Shown here: positions 8,721-15,124 of the stretch, in pieces | Position numbering within the stretch: the first letter of the stretch is position 1 | How the letters are laid out: each line of letters begins with the position of its first letter | DNA from: Acidobacteriaceae bacterium | GTDB lineage: Bacteria > Acidobacteriota > Terriglobia > Terriglobales > Acidobacteriaceae | Length of the DNA: 15,327 bases | Assembly: GCA_030049955.1 (NCBI GenBank) | Contig: JASIJX010000015.1 | Coordinates: 1-15,327, forward strand | Reading direction: 5' to 3' | Program-made: the position numbers and the translations under genes | Notes under the pieces: generated by a model | The model's input: only the letters and a program-made list of their open reading frames with translations | Told to the model about the DNA's origin: nothing | Database searches by the model: none

Positions 8721-9305
8721 TCAACGAGCAAAAAACGAAAGCAGTGTTCCTACCGCGATGGCCGGTCCGTAAGGCATCTTGCGCCGCAGCGGAGTAGTAC
8801 GGCGCTCTGGCTTCAGTTCGGATCCCTGTTCTGATTCCGGATCGGGTGCTGGCACAGATCCTGTGCCATCCGTCCGCTTCCACCGTCCCCAAATGCCTGT
8901 CACGATCAGGTTTCCCGTATCCTCGAACAGCTCCTTCGAAAATCCGCTCGTTATAGCCCAGGCCATTGCCATAAGCCCGCCCACCAGCGCGGTAAGAATT
9001 ACCGCGATCACCAACTGGCCGGGACCGATCCAGGCGCCGATGGCCGCGCACAGCTTTACATCGCCCGCGCCCATGCCGCCCAGCCAGAAAAGAATCCCGT
9101 AGATCAAAAGCCCCAGCGCCGCCCCTTCCGCGCTTGTCGCGAGCCCGTGCCAGCCGTGCAACCACACTGAAACCGCCAAACCCGCCCCGAGAAACGGCAC
9201 GGTCAGCCAGTTGGGAATGCGCCGCCACATCAGGTCCGTGGTCACGGCCACCACCAGCGCTGCCAAGGTTGGCCACCATGCGAACGATTGCATAGCCACG
9301 TGCAT
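8721..9305 (-). CDS. tadV: TadV/CpaA prepilin peptidase (aspartic A24 family)
   Basis: 194 aa, ATG 9305 with AAGGAG 8-9 nt upstream. A compact A24A-type prepilin peptidase lacking the N-terminal methylase half, as in Tad systems. Both catalytic Asp residues are visible: D24 in TTDLMWRRIPN and D82 in GMGAGDVKL. Hydrophobic helices span about 8-22, 36-50, 60-76, 84-115, and the conserved end MPYGPAIAVGTLLSFF follows a hydrophilic cytoplasmic insert (about 137-170, PAPDPESEQGSELKPERR). It should cleave the leaders of Flp prepilin and of TadE/TadF pseudopilins at the membrane. First gene of the operon; a sigma-54 type promoter lies about 50-65 bp upstream. Confidence 0.93.
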   Translation of the reverse strand: MHVAMQSFAWWPTLAALVVAVTTDLMWRRIPNWLTVPFLGAGLAVSVWLHGWHGLATSAEGAALGLLIYGILFWLGGMGAGDVKLCAAIGAWIGPGQLVIAVILTALVGGLMAMAWAITSGFSKELFEDTGNLIVTGIWGRWKRTDGTGSVPAPDPESEQGSELKPERRTTPLRRKMPYGPAIAVGTLLSFFAR

Positions 9306-9353
9306 CTGCGGCGCTCCTTTCCGGCCCGGTTAAGCGGGATTACCTTAAAAGAA

Positions 9354-9370
9354 GGCAATTGTTCGGCCAA
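9354..9370 (-). promoter_or_regulatory. Predicted sigma-54 (-24/-12) promoter of the tad operon
   Basis: On the minus strand the sequence reads TTGGCCGAACAATTGCC. It has the invariant GG, exactly 10 nt, then GC, and matches the TGGC and TTGC blocks of the sigma-54 consensus (TGGCACG-N4-TTGC). The predicted start is near 9343, giving a leader of about 38 nt before the tadV ATG. The next gene in the other direction encodes a sigma-54 activator, which strengthens the case. Confidence 0.7.
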
Positions 9371-9983
9371 ATTGACGCGTGGAAAAACCGCCTGAATCCA
9401 GTTGCTTACAGGCACGTCCTAGGTGACTGTACACGCCTGTTTACTCTTTGGTGTCCCCCAGTGAAGCACTCCGTATACACACTTTGCTATTAGTTCGGAT
9501 CATTTCCGCGATCTCGGCTTCGTTTCCGCACTCCCGCAAAAATCCCTATCAGGCCGTCCTCGGCCGCCATACCGCTCCTATTAGCAATCTCAAGATTTCA
9601 AAGGTAATCCAGCGCGTGCTCCCAGACCGACGTGCCATCAGTTCCCGCGCCGAAAGAGGCAAATGGAGATCTGACCCGGTGGAGACCGTCCATACTTTCG
9701 TAATCTGGACTCAATTACCGAAGCTCCGTACCTTAGAACTCACGTTAAAAGTTGGGATAAACCCTGTGATTGCCTGGAATCGCTATCAGGAATCCGGAGT
9801 TTCCCGGCCTTGAGGATCAAGTCTGTAAGTCGCAGTAAACAAATAAGTAACGAGCTATGCAGTTCTAAGAGTTCGTGTCGAACTCTCTCCGACCTCGGGT
9901 CCCCATTTTGTCCGGATTCTGAGGAATCGCTGTCTCGCTTTTCCGCTTCTGCGGGTCGGCATTTCTTGAACGGCCAGCTTTTC

Positions 9984-9999
9984 AGGCGCGCTGATTGCC
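9984..9999 (+). promoter_or_regulatory. Possible sigma-54 promoter of the regulator gene
   Basis: Reads AGGCGCGCTGATTGCC: GG, 10 nt, GC, with GGC-x-CG and TTGC matching the consensus TGGCACG-N4-TTGC (mismatches at the first T and at the A). The predicted start near 10010 would give a leader of just over 100 nt before ATG 10117. If real, the activator controls its own synthesis. Weaker than the tad-facing site, because partial matches are common in GC-rich DNA. Confidence 0.45.
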
Positions 10000-10116
10000 A
10001 GGATCTCCTGGAGTAGTAGGACCCCCTGGCTTGGTAGGACAAAACAGCAACTGGACTGAAGCTGCTGATTTCCGACGAAGAAGATAAATCATCTTCATCC
10101 CGGAGCGGCCGTATGG

Positions 10117-11613
10117 ATGAACGCGAGATGGGAAGCTCGCACAACCATGATCACCATCGGACTATATTCAGAAGATAGGGCGCTGCAACCTCTTCTTTCT
10201 TCGGCCTTGGGCAAAGATTTCAAAGTCCTCCTCGAGTCGGACGGCGAAGGGATGGACGATCTGATCCTTGCCGGCGGTTGCGAGGTTATGATCCTCGACG
10301 TGCATTCGGGCCTGCGTTCCGACCCGCATTCGGACCCCCAATCACAACGCGCTTCGCTTCAGCAGCGCATCGTCTCTGCCCAGCGCCTCATTGCTTCGCA
10401 GGTTCCGGTCATCATCATGGCCGATGACAGCCTCCGCTCCACGGCCTTCGAACTGGTTCGCTCCGGTGCCTTCGCGTATTGCCGGCGTCCGCCCTCCATC
10501 CGCGACTTGAAAACGATGCTCAGCCGTGCTGCTGAAACCAGCACCCTCAAGCGTCAGGTCACCACCGCCCAGCGCAGCCTCGAAGATCCCGGCTCCTGCG
10601 ATGCCCTCATCGGCTCCAGCACGCAGATGCAGCGTGTCTATCAGCTCGTCCGCAGCGTTACCAATCTCAACGCCGCGATACTCGTCACCGGCGAAAGCGG
10701 CACCGGCAAGGAACTCATCGCCCGCGCCATTCACAACCTCGGCACGCGCTCAAGCAAGCCATTCGTCGCTGTTTCCTGCGGAGCCATCCCCGAAACCCTC
10801 ATCGAGTCCGAGCTTTTTGGTCACGAGAAAGGTGCCTTCACCGGAACAGTAGGCGCTCGCGAAGGCTACTTCGAGCAGGCTGCCGACGGCACGCTCTTCC
10901 TCGACGAAATTGGCGACCTCAGCCTGCTTACCCAGGTCAAACTGCTGCGCGTCCTGCAACAAATGGAGTTCAGCCGCCTGGGCTCGAGCAAGCTCATCCC
11001 CCTGCGCGCCCGGCTCATCTTCGCCACGCACCAGGATCTGACCAAGCTCGTCGCCGAAGGCAAATTCCGCCAGGACCTCTACTACCGCATCAACGTCATG
11101 CGCATCGAGTCCCCGGCCCTGCAGGAGCGCGCAGAAGACATCCCGGCTATCGCCAACCACTTCCTGCGCCGTTACTCCGAGACCTTCCAGAAGCCCATGG
11201 AAGCGATCGAGCCCGAAGCTATGGCGATGCTCGAAAGCTACGCTTGGCCGGGCAACGTCCGCGAGCTTGAGAATGTGATGCAGCGCGCCATCATCCTCGC
11301 GCCCGGCTGCACGGTCCGCGCAGCGGACCTCAGCCTGAATGTCGCCGAAGAGGAGACATCAGCCGTTTTCAACGACGTTGTTAACATCGGCGATTTCCAG
11401 CCGGCCAGTACCTTCGAGCGTCAGCTTCAGGACTACAAAGTCCGCCTCGCCGTCGCCGCAGTCCGCGATAACAAGGGCAACAAGACACTCGCCGCCCGCC
11501 GCCTCGGCATCTCTCGCGCTTATCTGCACCGCCTCATCCGTCTCGCCGAGCCCGAAGCCCCGCTCGAAACCCCAATCTTCGATCAGGATCTTCGCGAAAC
11601 GGCCATGGCGTAA
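10117..11613 (+). CDS. Sigma-54-dependent enhancer-binding transcriptional activator
   Basis: 498 aa from ATG 10117 (GGAG 11 nt upstream); ATG 10147 (MITIGLYSED) is a good alternative because the domain starts there. Order: receiver-like domain (about 12-135), AAA+ sigma-54 interaction domain (about 163-395), Fis-type helix-turn-helix (about 455-476, KTLAARRLGISRAYLHRLI). Visible motifs are Walker A GESGTGKE (192-199), L1 loop GAFTGT (239-244, last residue T instead of the usual A), Walker B TLFLDEIGD (259-267) and FRQDLYYRINV with the arginine region. The receiver keeps an Asp at 61 (ILDVHSG), but the conserved Lys is replaced (CRRPPS), so normal phosphorelay control is doubtful. It is transcribed away from the tad operon and is the obvious candidate to activate it. 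A strong terminator follows. Confidence 0.93.
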   Translation: MNARWEARTTMITIGLYSEDRALQPLLSSALGKDFKVLLESDGEGMDDLILAGGCEVMILDVHSGLRSDPHSDPQSQRASLQQRIVSAQRLIASQVPVIIMADDSLRSTAFELVRSGAFAYCRRPPSIRDLKTMLSRAAETSTLKRQVTTAQRSLEDPGSCDALIGSSTQMQRVYQLVRSVTNLNAAILVTGESGTGKELIARAIHNLGTRSSKPFVAVSCGAIPETLIESELFGHEKGAFTGTVGAREGYFEQAADGTLFLDEIGDLSLLTQVKLLRVLQQMEFSRLGSSKLIPLRARLIFATHQDLTKLVAEGKFRQDLYYRINVMRIESPALQERAEDIPAIANHFLRRYSETFQKPMEAIEPEAMAMLESYAWPGNVRELENVMQRAIILAPGCTVRAADLSLNVAEEETSAVFNDVVNIGDFQPASTFERQLQDYKVRLAVAAVRDNKGNKTLAARRLGISRAYLHRLIRLAEPEAPLETPIFDQDLRETAMA

Positions 11614-11638
11614 CCGAAGCAGTTCGCAGTACGGAGCG

Positions 11639-11676
11639 AAAAGAGAGCTTGCCCAACGGCAAGCTCTCTTTTTTTG
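11639..11676 (+). terminator. Strong intrinsic terminator after the sigma-54 regulator
   Basis: Perfect 12-bp stem AGAGAGCTTGCC / GGCAAGCTCTCT around a CAAC loop, extended by A-T pairs and followed by a run of T. It lies 26 bp after the regulator stop and isolates that gene from the mutS-like gene. Confidence 0.95.
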
Positions 11677-11874
11677 AAGCTAAATGCCGACCGCCGGAAA
11701 GAGCAGGGACCTTCAGATCCCAGAAAAATCTCCTGGAAAGAATCGAGAATGACTACTGGCTGGGGAGGCTCTCGTAAAGACCCCATCGTCGGTCGCACCT
11801 CCGCAGATTCTGAGTATGCGTTGAGCCGGGCTCGCCCATGAGCGATGCCACCTCGCTGAGCATCGACGCGTATC

Positions 11875-13701
11875 ATGGGATGCCTGTCAGGTTTTGGAAC
11901 CTGGAGGAGAGTAGAAATCGAATCCCCACACTCCGTCTATGCGCAGCTTCTGCGGCAGAACCGCCAGCATCTTGCGGTCCAGCGCAAATGGGACAGATTT
12001 TTCGGATATGCGAAGCTCGCCATCGGTGCTTTCGCAATTTTCGCCATTGTGCGGTTTCTCCATGAACTTCACGGGTTCAGCCCCATCCTGGCAACAATTG
12101 TCGTTTTTGCCATTTTTGCGGTAATGCATGAGCAGGTGCTCTCGAGAATTCTGAAGATCGACGCTCTGATTGCTTATTACGACCGAGGGCTCGCGCGGCT
12201 TGAGAACCGATGGGCCGGGATGGGAGAAGGCGGAGAGCAATACATCGAGGAGGTCCATCCCTATTCGCGAGACCTCGATCTGTTTGGGCGAGGATCCCTG
12301 TTTGAATTGCTCTGCACTTTTCGCACCCGTGCGGGACAGGATAGATTGGCGCACTGGCTGCTTGAGCCTGCTCCCCTCGAAGAAATCAAAGCCCGCCAGT
12401 GTGCGGCACAGGAACTGAAAAACCGCATCGCGTTCCGCGAAGAACTTTTCACGGCTGGCAATCGGGTTCGCATGGGCCTCCGCCCCGAATTGCTGGCAGC
12501 CTGGGCGGAGCAGGAACCTCTACCCAATCATCGGAATATAGAAGTCTCGGCGATCGCGTTGGTGGTTCTTTGGGTTGCGAGCATTGCTTTCGCGTTCGCA
12601 ATCAAATCCTATGATCCGGTTCTATTGGTTTCATTCATCAATCTTGTCGTGAACCGTAACTTGAGAAAGCGGCTGGATACTTCTATTTCCAGTACCGAAG
12701 CAGCGACGGACGATCTCGATCTGCTGGCGTTGGTACTGCGGATTATCGAGAAGGAGAATTTTGAAAATGATCGGCTGCGCGATCTCCAGATTTCGCTTAC
12801 CTCAGGTGTAATCTCGGCTTCTGCCGCCATCAGGCGGCTCGATCGAGTGACCCGAGCCTTGGAACATCGAAGGAATCTAATAATCCGGGCATTCGTCGAT
12901 CCCTTTTTGTTCTATACAGTGCTTTGCGCTCTGCAGGCCGAATCGTGGCGGAACAAGTTTGGCGCAATGATCCATCTATGGCTCGCGGCGGTCGGCGAAA
13001 TGGAAGCGCTTGCGGCAATTTCGTGCTATGCGTTTGAGCATCCAGGCGACGCATGGCCGGAATTCTGCGAGGAAGGGCCTCTTTTTGAAGCCGAGATGCT
13101 GGCGCATCCCCTGCTCCCTGAACAGCAGGCAGTAAGAAATGACGTGAGACTTGGCGGCGGCTTGCGATTGATCATCCTAAGCGGGCCAAACATGTCAGGG
13201 AAGAGCACATTCGTGCGAGGACTCGGCATGAATGCGGTGATGGCGCAGTGTGGCGCACCCGTCCGGGCCAGGAGCCTGAAAATGTCAAGGCTCGCCGTAG
13301 GAGCCTCAATCTGCGTTCTCGATTCCCTGCAGGGCGGTTTTTCCCGTTTCTATGCCGAAATCAAGCGGCTCAAGATAATCTCCGATCTGACCACAGGCCC
13401 GATCCCCGTGCTTTTTCTGCTCGATGAGCTTCTCGCAGGAACGAATTCCCATGATCGGCTTCAAGGATCCGAACTGCTTGTCCGAACATTCGTCCAACAC
13501 GGTGCAATGGGATTAGTGACAACACACGATCTGGCCCTTGCCCGGATTCCGGAAAACATGAATGGTCAAGCACGCAATTATCATTTTGACGATCGCCTCG
13601 AAGAGGGGAAGCTTCTCTTCGACTTCAAGCTGAAAGAGGGCGTCGTGCAGAGCAGCAACGCCTTGCTGCTCATGAACTCGATAGGTCTGTTGAATCACTG
13701 A
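11875..13701 (+). CDS. Membrane-associated MutS-family ATPase (not canonical MutS1)
   Basis: 608 aa. The C-terminal third is a MutS-type ABC ATPase: P-loop SGPNMSGKST (436-445), Walker B region VLFLLDELLAGTNSHDR (512-528, D517/E518), TTHDL (549-553, H551) and the closing FDFKLKEGVVQSSNAL. The MutS core/lever region lies before it (about 140-420). The N-terminal mismatch-recognition domain with Phe-x-Glu is absent, and there is no C-terminal Smr nuclease as in MutS2. Instead there are hydrophobic pairs at about 47-60/70-84 and 224-243/247-260, suggesting membrane anchoring. A role in mismatch repair is therefore not supported; function unknown. The start is uncertain: ATG 11875 is the only in-frame standard start before Met84, yet the only good ribosome site (GGAGGAGA, 11903-11910) lies downstream of it. 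It stands alone behind a terminator, with an insertion sequence 60 bp downstream. Confidence 0.85.
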   Translation: MGCLSGFGTWRRVEIESPHSVYAQLLRQNRQHLAVQRKWDRFFGYAKLAIGAFAIFAIVRFLHELHGFSPILATIVVFAIFAVMHEQVLSRILKIDALIAYYDRGLARLENRWAGMGEGGEQYIEEVHPYSRDLDLFGRGSLFELLCTFRTRAGQDRLAHWLLEPAPLEEIKARQCAAQELKNRIAFREELFTAGNRVRMGLRPELLAAWAEQEPLPNHRNIEVSAIALVVLWVASIAFAFAIKSYDPVLLVSFINLVVNRNLRKRLDTSISSTEAATDDLDLLALVLRIIEKENFENDRLRDLQISLTSGVISASAAIRRLDRVTRALEHRRNLIIRAFVDPFLFYTVLCALQAESWRNKFGAMIHLWLAAVGEMEALAAISCYAFEHPGDAWPEFCEEGPLFEAEMLAHPLLPEQQAVRNDVRLGGGLRLIILSGPNMSGKSTFVRGLGMNAVMAQCGAPVRARSLKMSRLAVGASICVLDSLQGGFSRFYAEIKRLKIISDLTTGPIPVLFLLDELLAGTNSHDRLQGSELLVRTFVQHGAMGLVTTHDLALARIPENMNGQARNYHFDDRLEEGKLLFDFKLKEGVVQSSNALLLMNSIGLLNH

Positions 13702-13760
13702 ATGAACCCGATCGCGATCAGTTTTTGGAGCCTATCGTCCGGCGATTGCGGATGCCCCTC

Positions 13761-13777
13761 GATAAGGAAGAAGGCTT
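13761..13777 (+). repeat. Subterminal inverted repeat of the IS, transposase-distal end
   Basis: GATAAGGAAGAAGGCTT; a perfect 17-bp inverted match to 15108-15124. The identity stops at once on both sides (T against G inside, C against C outside), which marks a discrete repeat. Confidence 0.9.
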
Positions 13778-13991
13778 TGTCAAGCAGGAACCGTGGCAGA
13801 CCCCACCTGGGCGGTGCGTGAGCACCGCGTGAGTGGCCAGAGGGGTAGAGGACCTTGGCTCTTTTGGCTCATGCTGCATCACGTCCAGGTGGGCTACTTC
13901 GCCTCACCAACCATCGATTCGGCCATCGGCTACAGGCCATGATGCTTCTATACGGACATCCAGCCCGATTGCTGGATGCGAGAGCGCCCAA
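13778..13991 (-). ncRNA. Predicted guide RNA (bridge/seek RNA) region of the IS110-family element
   Basis: This is the non-coding stretch between the transposase stop and the end repeat, on the same strand as the transposase. It is rich in perfect stems: CATCCAGC/GCTGGATG (13957-13964, 13971-13978); a long-range 9-bp stem CCCACCTGG/CCAGGTGGG (13802-13810, 13885-13893) that encloses about 74 nt; and, directly inside that, GCGGTGC/GCACCGC (13811-13817, 13822-13828) with a 4-nt loop. IS1111-type elements are known to encode a target-selecting RNA at this place. The guide loops and exact RNA ends cannot be fixed from the sequence alone. Confidence 0.6.
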
Positions 13992-15044
13992 TCAGTCCTT
14001 CGGCTTCTGGGTTTCTGCCAGGGGCATCCGCGGGCTGCTCTCGATACGGGCGATCTCCGGATAGCCCACGTTCTGCTTGAGCATCCAGTAGAGTCGCACG
14101 GCCAACTTGCGCGCCGCTGCCACCTTGGCCACGCCTTTCGGCTTGTGGCGGCATCGGGCCTGATACTGCTTTCGAAATCCCTCATCGCAACGGCAGGCGG
14201 TTTGCGCCGCTTCCACCAATAACTGGCGCAGGAAGCGATTGCCCTGCTTGCTGATGGCGCCCAGCCGCTGCTTGCCGCCCGAGCTGTGCTCACGCGGAAT
14301 CAAGCCAGCATAACTGGCCACCTGCCCGCTGTGCGCAAACCGGCTCACATCGCCGATCGTCAATACAAAGGCCAGCGCCGTCACAGGTCCCACCCCGGGT
14401 TGGGTCATCAGCAGCCGTGCCCGCGCATCGGCAACGGCGGCCTGCCCGACGGCCTCATCCAGTTCGCCGATCTGCTCGTCCAGTTGCTCGAGCAGCTTCA
14501 GCAAGTCTGTCCGCCGCCGCGCACTCCAGCCATCCAGCGGCAGTTCTTTTAAAAAAGCCCTCCCCCGAACGCTCCACAGTCGGGCCTGCTTCTGGAAGCC
14601 GCGGTTCAGCGCCAGGTGTTGCAACCCATTCTTGGCCCGAGTGCGAATCTCCACCAGCTTGTGGCGGTGAATCAGCAACTGCCGCAGGTCGCGCTGCTCG
14701 GCCGAGGGTATCCACAAGCGTGGAAAACGCCCCTCGATCAGCAGCCGCAGAATGTGGCCTGCATCGCGCCGGTCCGTCTTTTGCTTGCGCACATAGCTGG
14801 CGCGAATCTGGGCCGCATCGCCAATCCACACCTCATGGCCCAGCCTGCCCAACAGGTCCACAAACCACTGGCTGTTGCCGCAGGCCTCGATACCCACCAG
14901 CGCCCCCACTTCCAGGGCGCGGTAGAACCGCTCGGCTTCCCCGTCGCCGTTCATCAGCTTCTGTTCGTTGATCGCGCCGGTTTCCGAATCGAAAACCGCA
15001 ATTTGCTGCCACCGAGGATGGAAATCACAGCCTACAATCTTCAT
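13992..15044 (-). CDS. IS110-family DEDD transposase (IS1111 group)
   Basis: 350 aa, ATG 15044 with AGGAG about 9 nt upstream. The N-terminal RuvC-like DEDD domain shows D7 (GCDFH), E53 (GIEACG), D91 and D94 (KTDRRDA). A coiled, Leu-rich middle follows (about 170-205). The C-terminal Transposase_20 domain begins LMTQPGVGPVTALAF (212-226) and contains HSSGGKQRLGAISKQGN with the candidate nucleophile Ser (S254 or S255). All catalytic residues are present and the frame is intact, so the enzyme is probably active. Such recombinases work with an element-encoded RNA that pairs with donor and target DNA. The C-terminal tail (PLAETQKPKD) looks unremarkable. Confidence 0.96.
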   Translation of the reverse strand: MKIVGCDFHPRWQQIAVFDSETGAINEQKLMNGDGEAERFYRALEVGALVGIEACGNSQWFVDLLGRLGHEVWIGDAAQIRASYVRKQKTDRRDAGHILRLLIEGRFPRLWIPSAEQRDLRQLLIHRHKLVEIRTRAKNGLQHLALNRGFQKQARLWSVRGRAFLKELPLDGWSARRRTDLLKLLEQLDEQIGELDEAVGQAAVADARARLLMTQPGVGPVTALAFVLTIGDVSRFAHSGQVASYAGLIPREHSSGGKQRLGAISKQGNRFLRQLLVEAAQTACRCDEGFRKQYQARCRHKPKGVAKVAAARKLAVRLYWMLKQNVGYPEIARIESSPRMPLAETQKPKD

Positions 15045-15045
15045 C

Positions 15046-15115
15046 GAAGGCTTCTCCTGATCTTCGAGCTCGTGGTCCTCTACCCACTCGCTTCTCGATC
15101 TTCGCTGAAGCCTTC
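15046..15115 (-). promoter_or_regulatory. Inverted repeat in transposase leader that could mask the ribosome site
   Basis: GAAGGCTTC (15046-15054) and GAAGCCTTC (15107-15115) are a perfect 9-bp inverted pair. The first arm lies between the Shine-Dalgarno AGGAG (15054-15058) and the ATG at 15044; the second is part of the end repeat. Transcripts entering from the right flank could fold and block translation. Direct repeats GATCTTCG (15059-15066, 15097-15104) lie between the arms. Confidence 0.5.
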
Positions 15116-15124
15116 TTCCTTATC
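15108..15124 (-). repeat. Subterminal inverted repeat of the IS, transposase-proximal end
   Basis: The plus strand reads AAGCCTTCTTCCTTATC, the exact complement of 13761-13777. It lies 63 bp before the transposase start codon. Confidence 0.9.

Larger units (their letters stand above)
9306..10116. other. Divergent control region between tad operon and its likely regulator
   Basis: About 810 bp without a convincing gene. Open frames at 9448-9813 (+) and 9740-10144 (-) lack recognisable domains, ribosome sites and neighbours and are treated as chance. What can be supported is a sigma-54 type promoter toward the tad operon (9354-9370), one toward the regulator (9984-9999), and an inverted repeat ACAGGC/GCCTGT (9408-9413, 9435-9440) around small palindromes CCTAGG and TGTACA, placed where an activator site could lie. 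The middle (about 9500-9960) shows nothing I can assign. Confidence 0.6.
13761..15124 (-). mobile_element. IS110-family insertion sequence, IS1111-type
   Basis: About 1.36 kb between the outer edges of 17-bp perfect inverted repeats (GATAAGGAAGAAGGCTT at 13761-13777 and its complement at 15108-15124). It encloses one DEDD transposase gene (13992-15044, minus) and a ~214-bp non-coding stretch downstream of it. In the IS110 family, members with subterminal inverted repeats and the non-coding RNA downstream of the transposase form the IS1111 group. True element tips probably lie a few bases outside the repeats, as is known for that group. No target duplication is expected or seen. It sits 60 bp after the mutS-like stop codon and interrupts no recognisable gene. 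Confidence 0.85.

Noticed and set aside
9448..9813. Plus-strand frame of 121 codons in the divergent control region
   Set aside because: No clear ribosome site, no hydrophobic or domain pattern, begins with a GTG; overlaps the upstream area where activator sites are expected.
9740..10144. Minus-strand frame of 134 codons
   Set aside because: Ser/Arg-rich without any recognisable domain, overlaps the regulator start and its candidate promoter; likely chance.
11748..11840. 30-codon plus-strand frame whose stop overlaps ATG 11838 (ATGA)
   Set aside because: A weak GGAAAG site precedes it and the overlap looks like translational coupling, but the downstream frame runs out of phase into the mutS-like gene and neither peptide shows a motif.
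11583..11876. Minus-strand frame of 97 codons after the regulator
   Set aside because: It runs through the strong intrinsic terminator and the end of the regulator; part of its sequence is the terminator stem read in reverse.
13707..13727. Palindrome GATCGCGATC followed by T-run as terminator of the mutS-like gene
   Set aside because: A 10-bp palindrome without a loop cannot form a normal terminator stem; the T-run alone is not enough.
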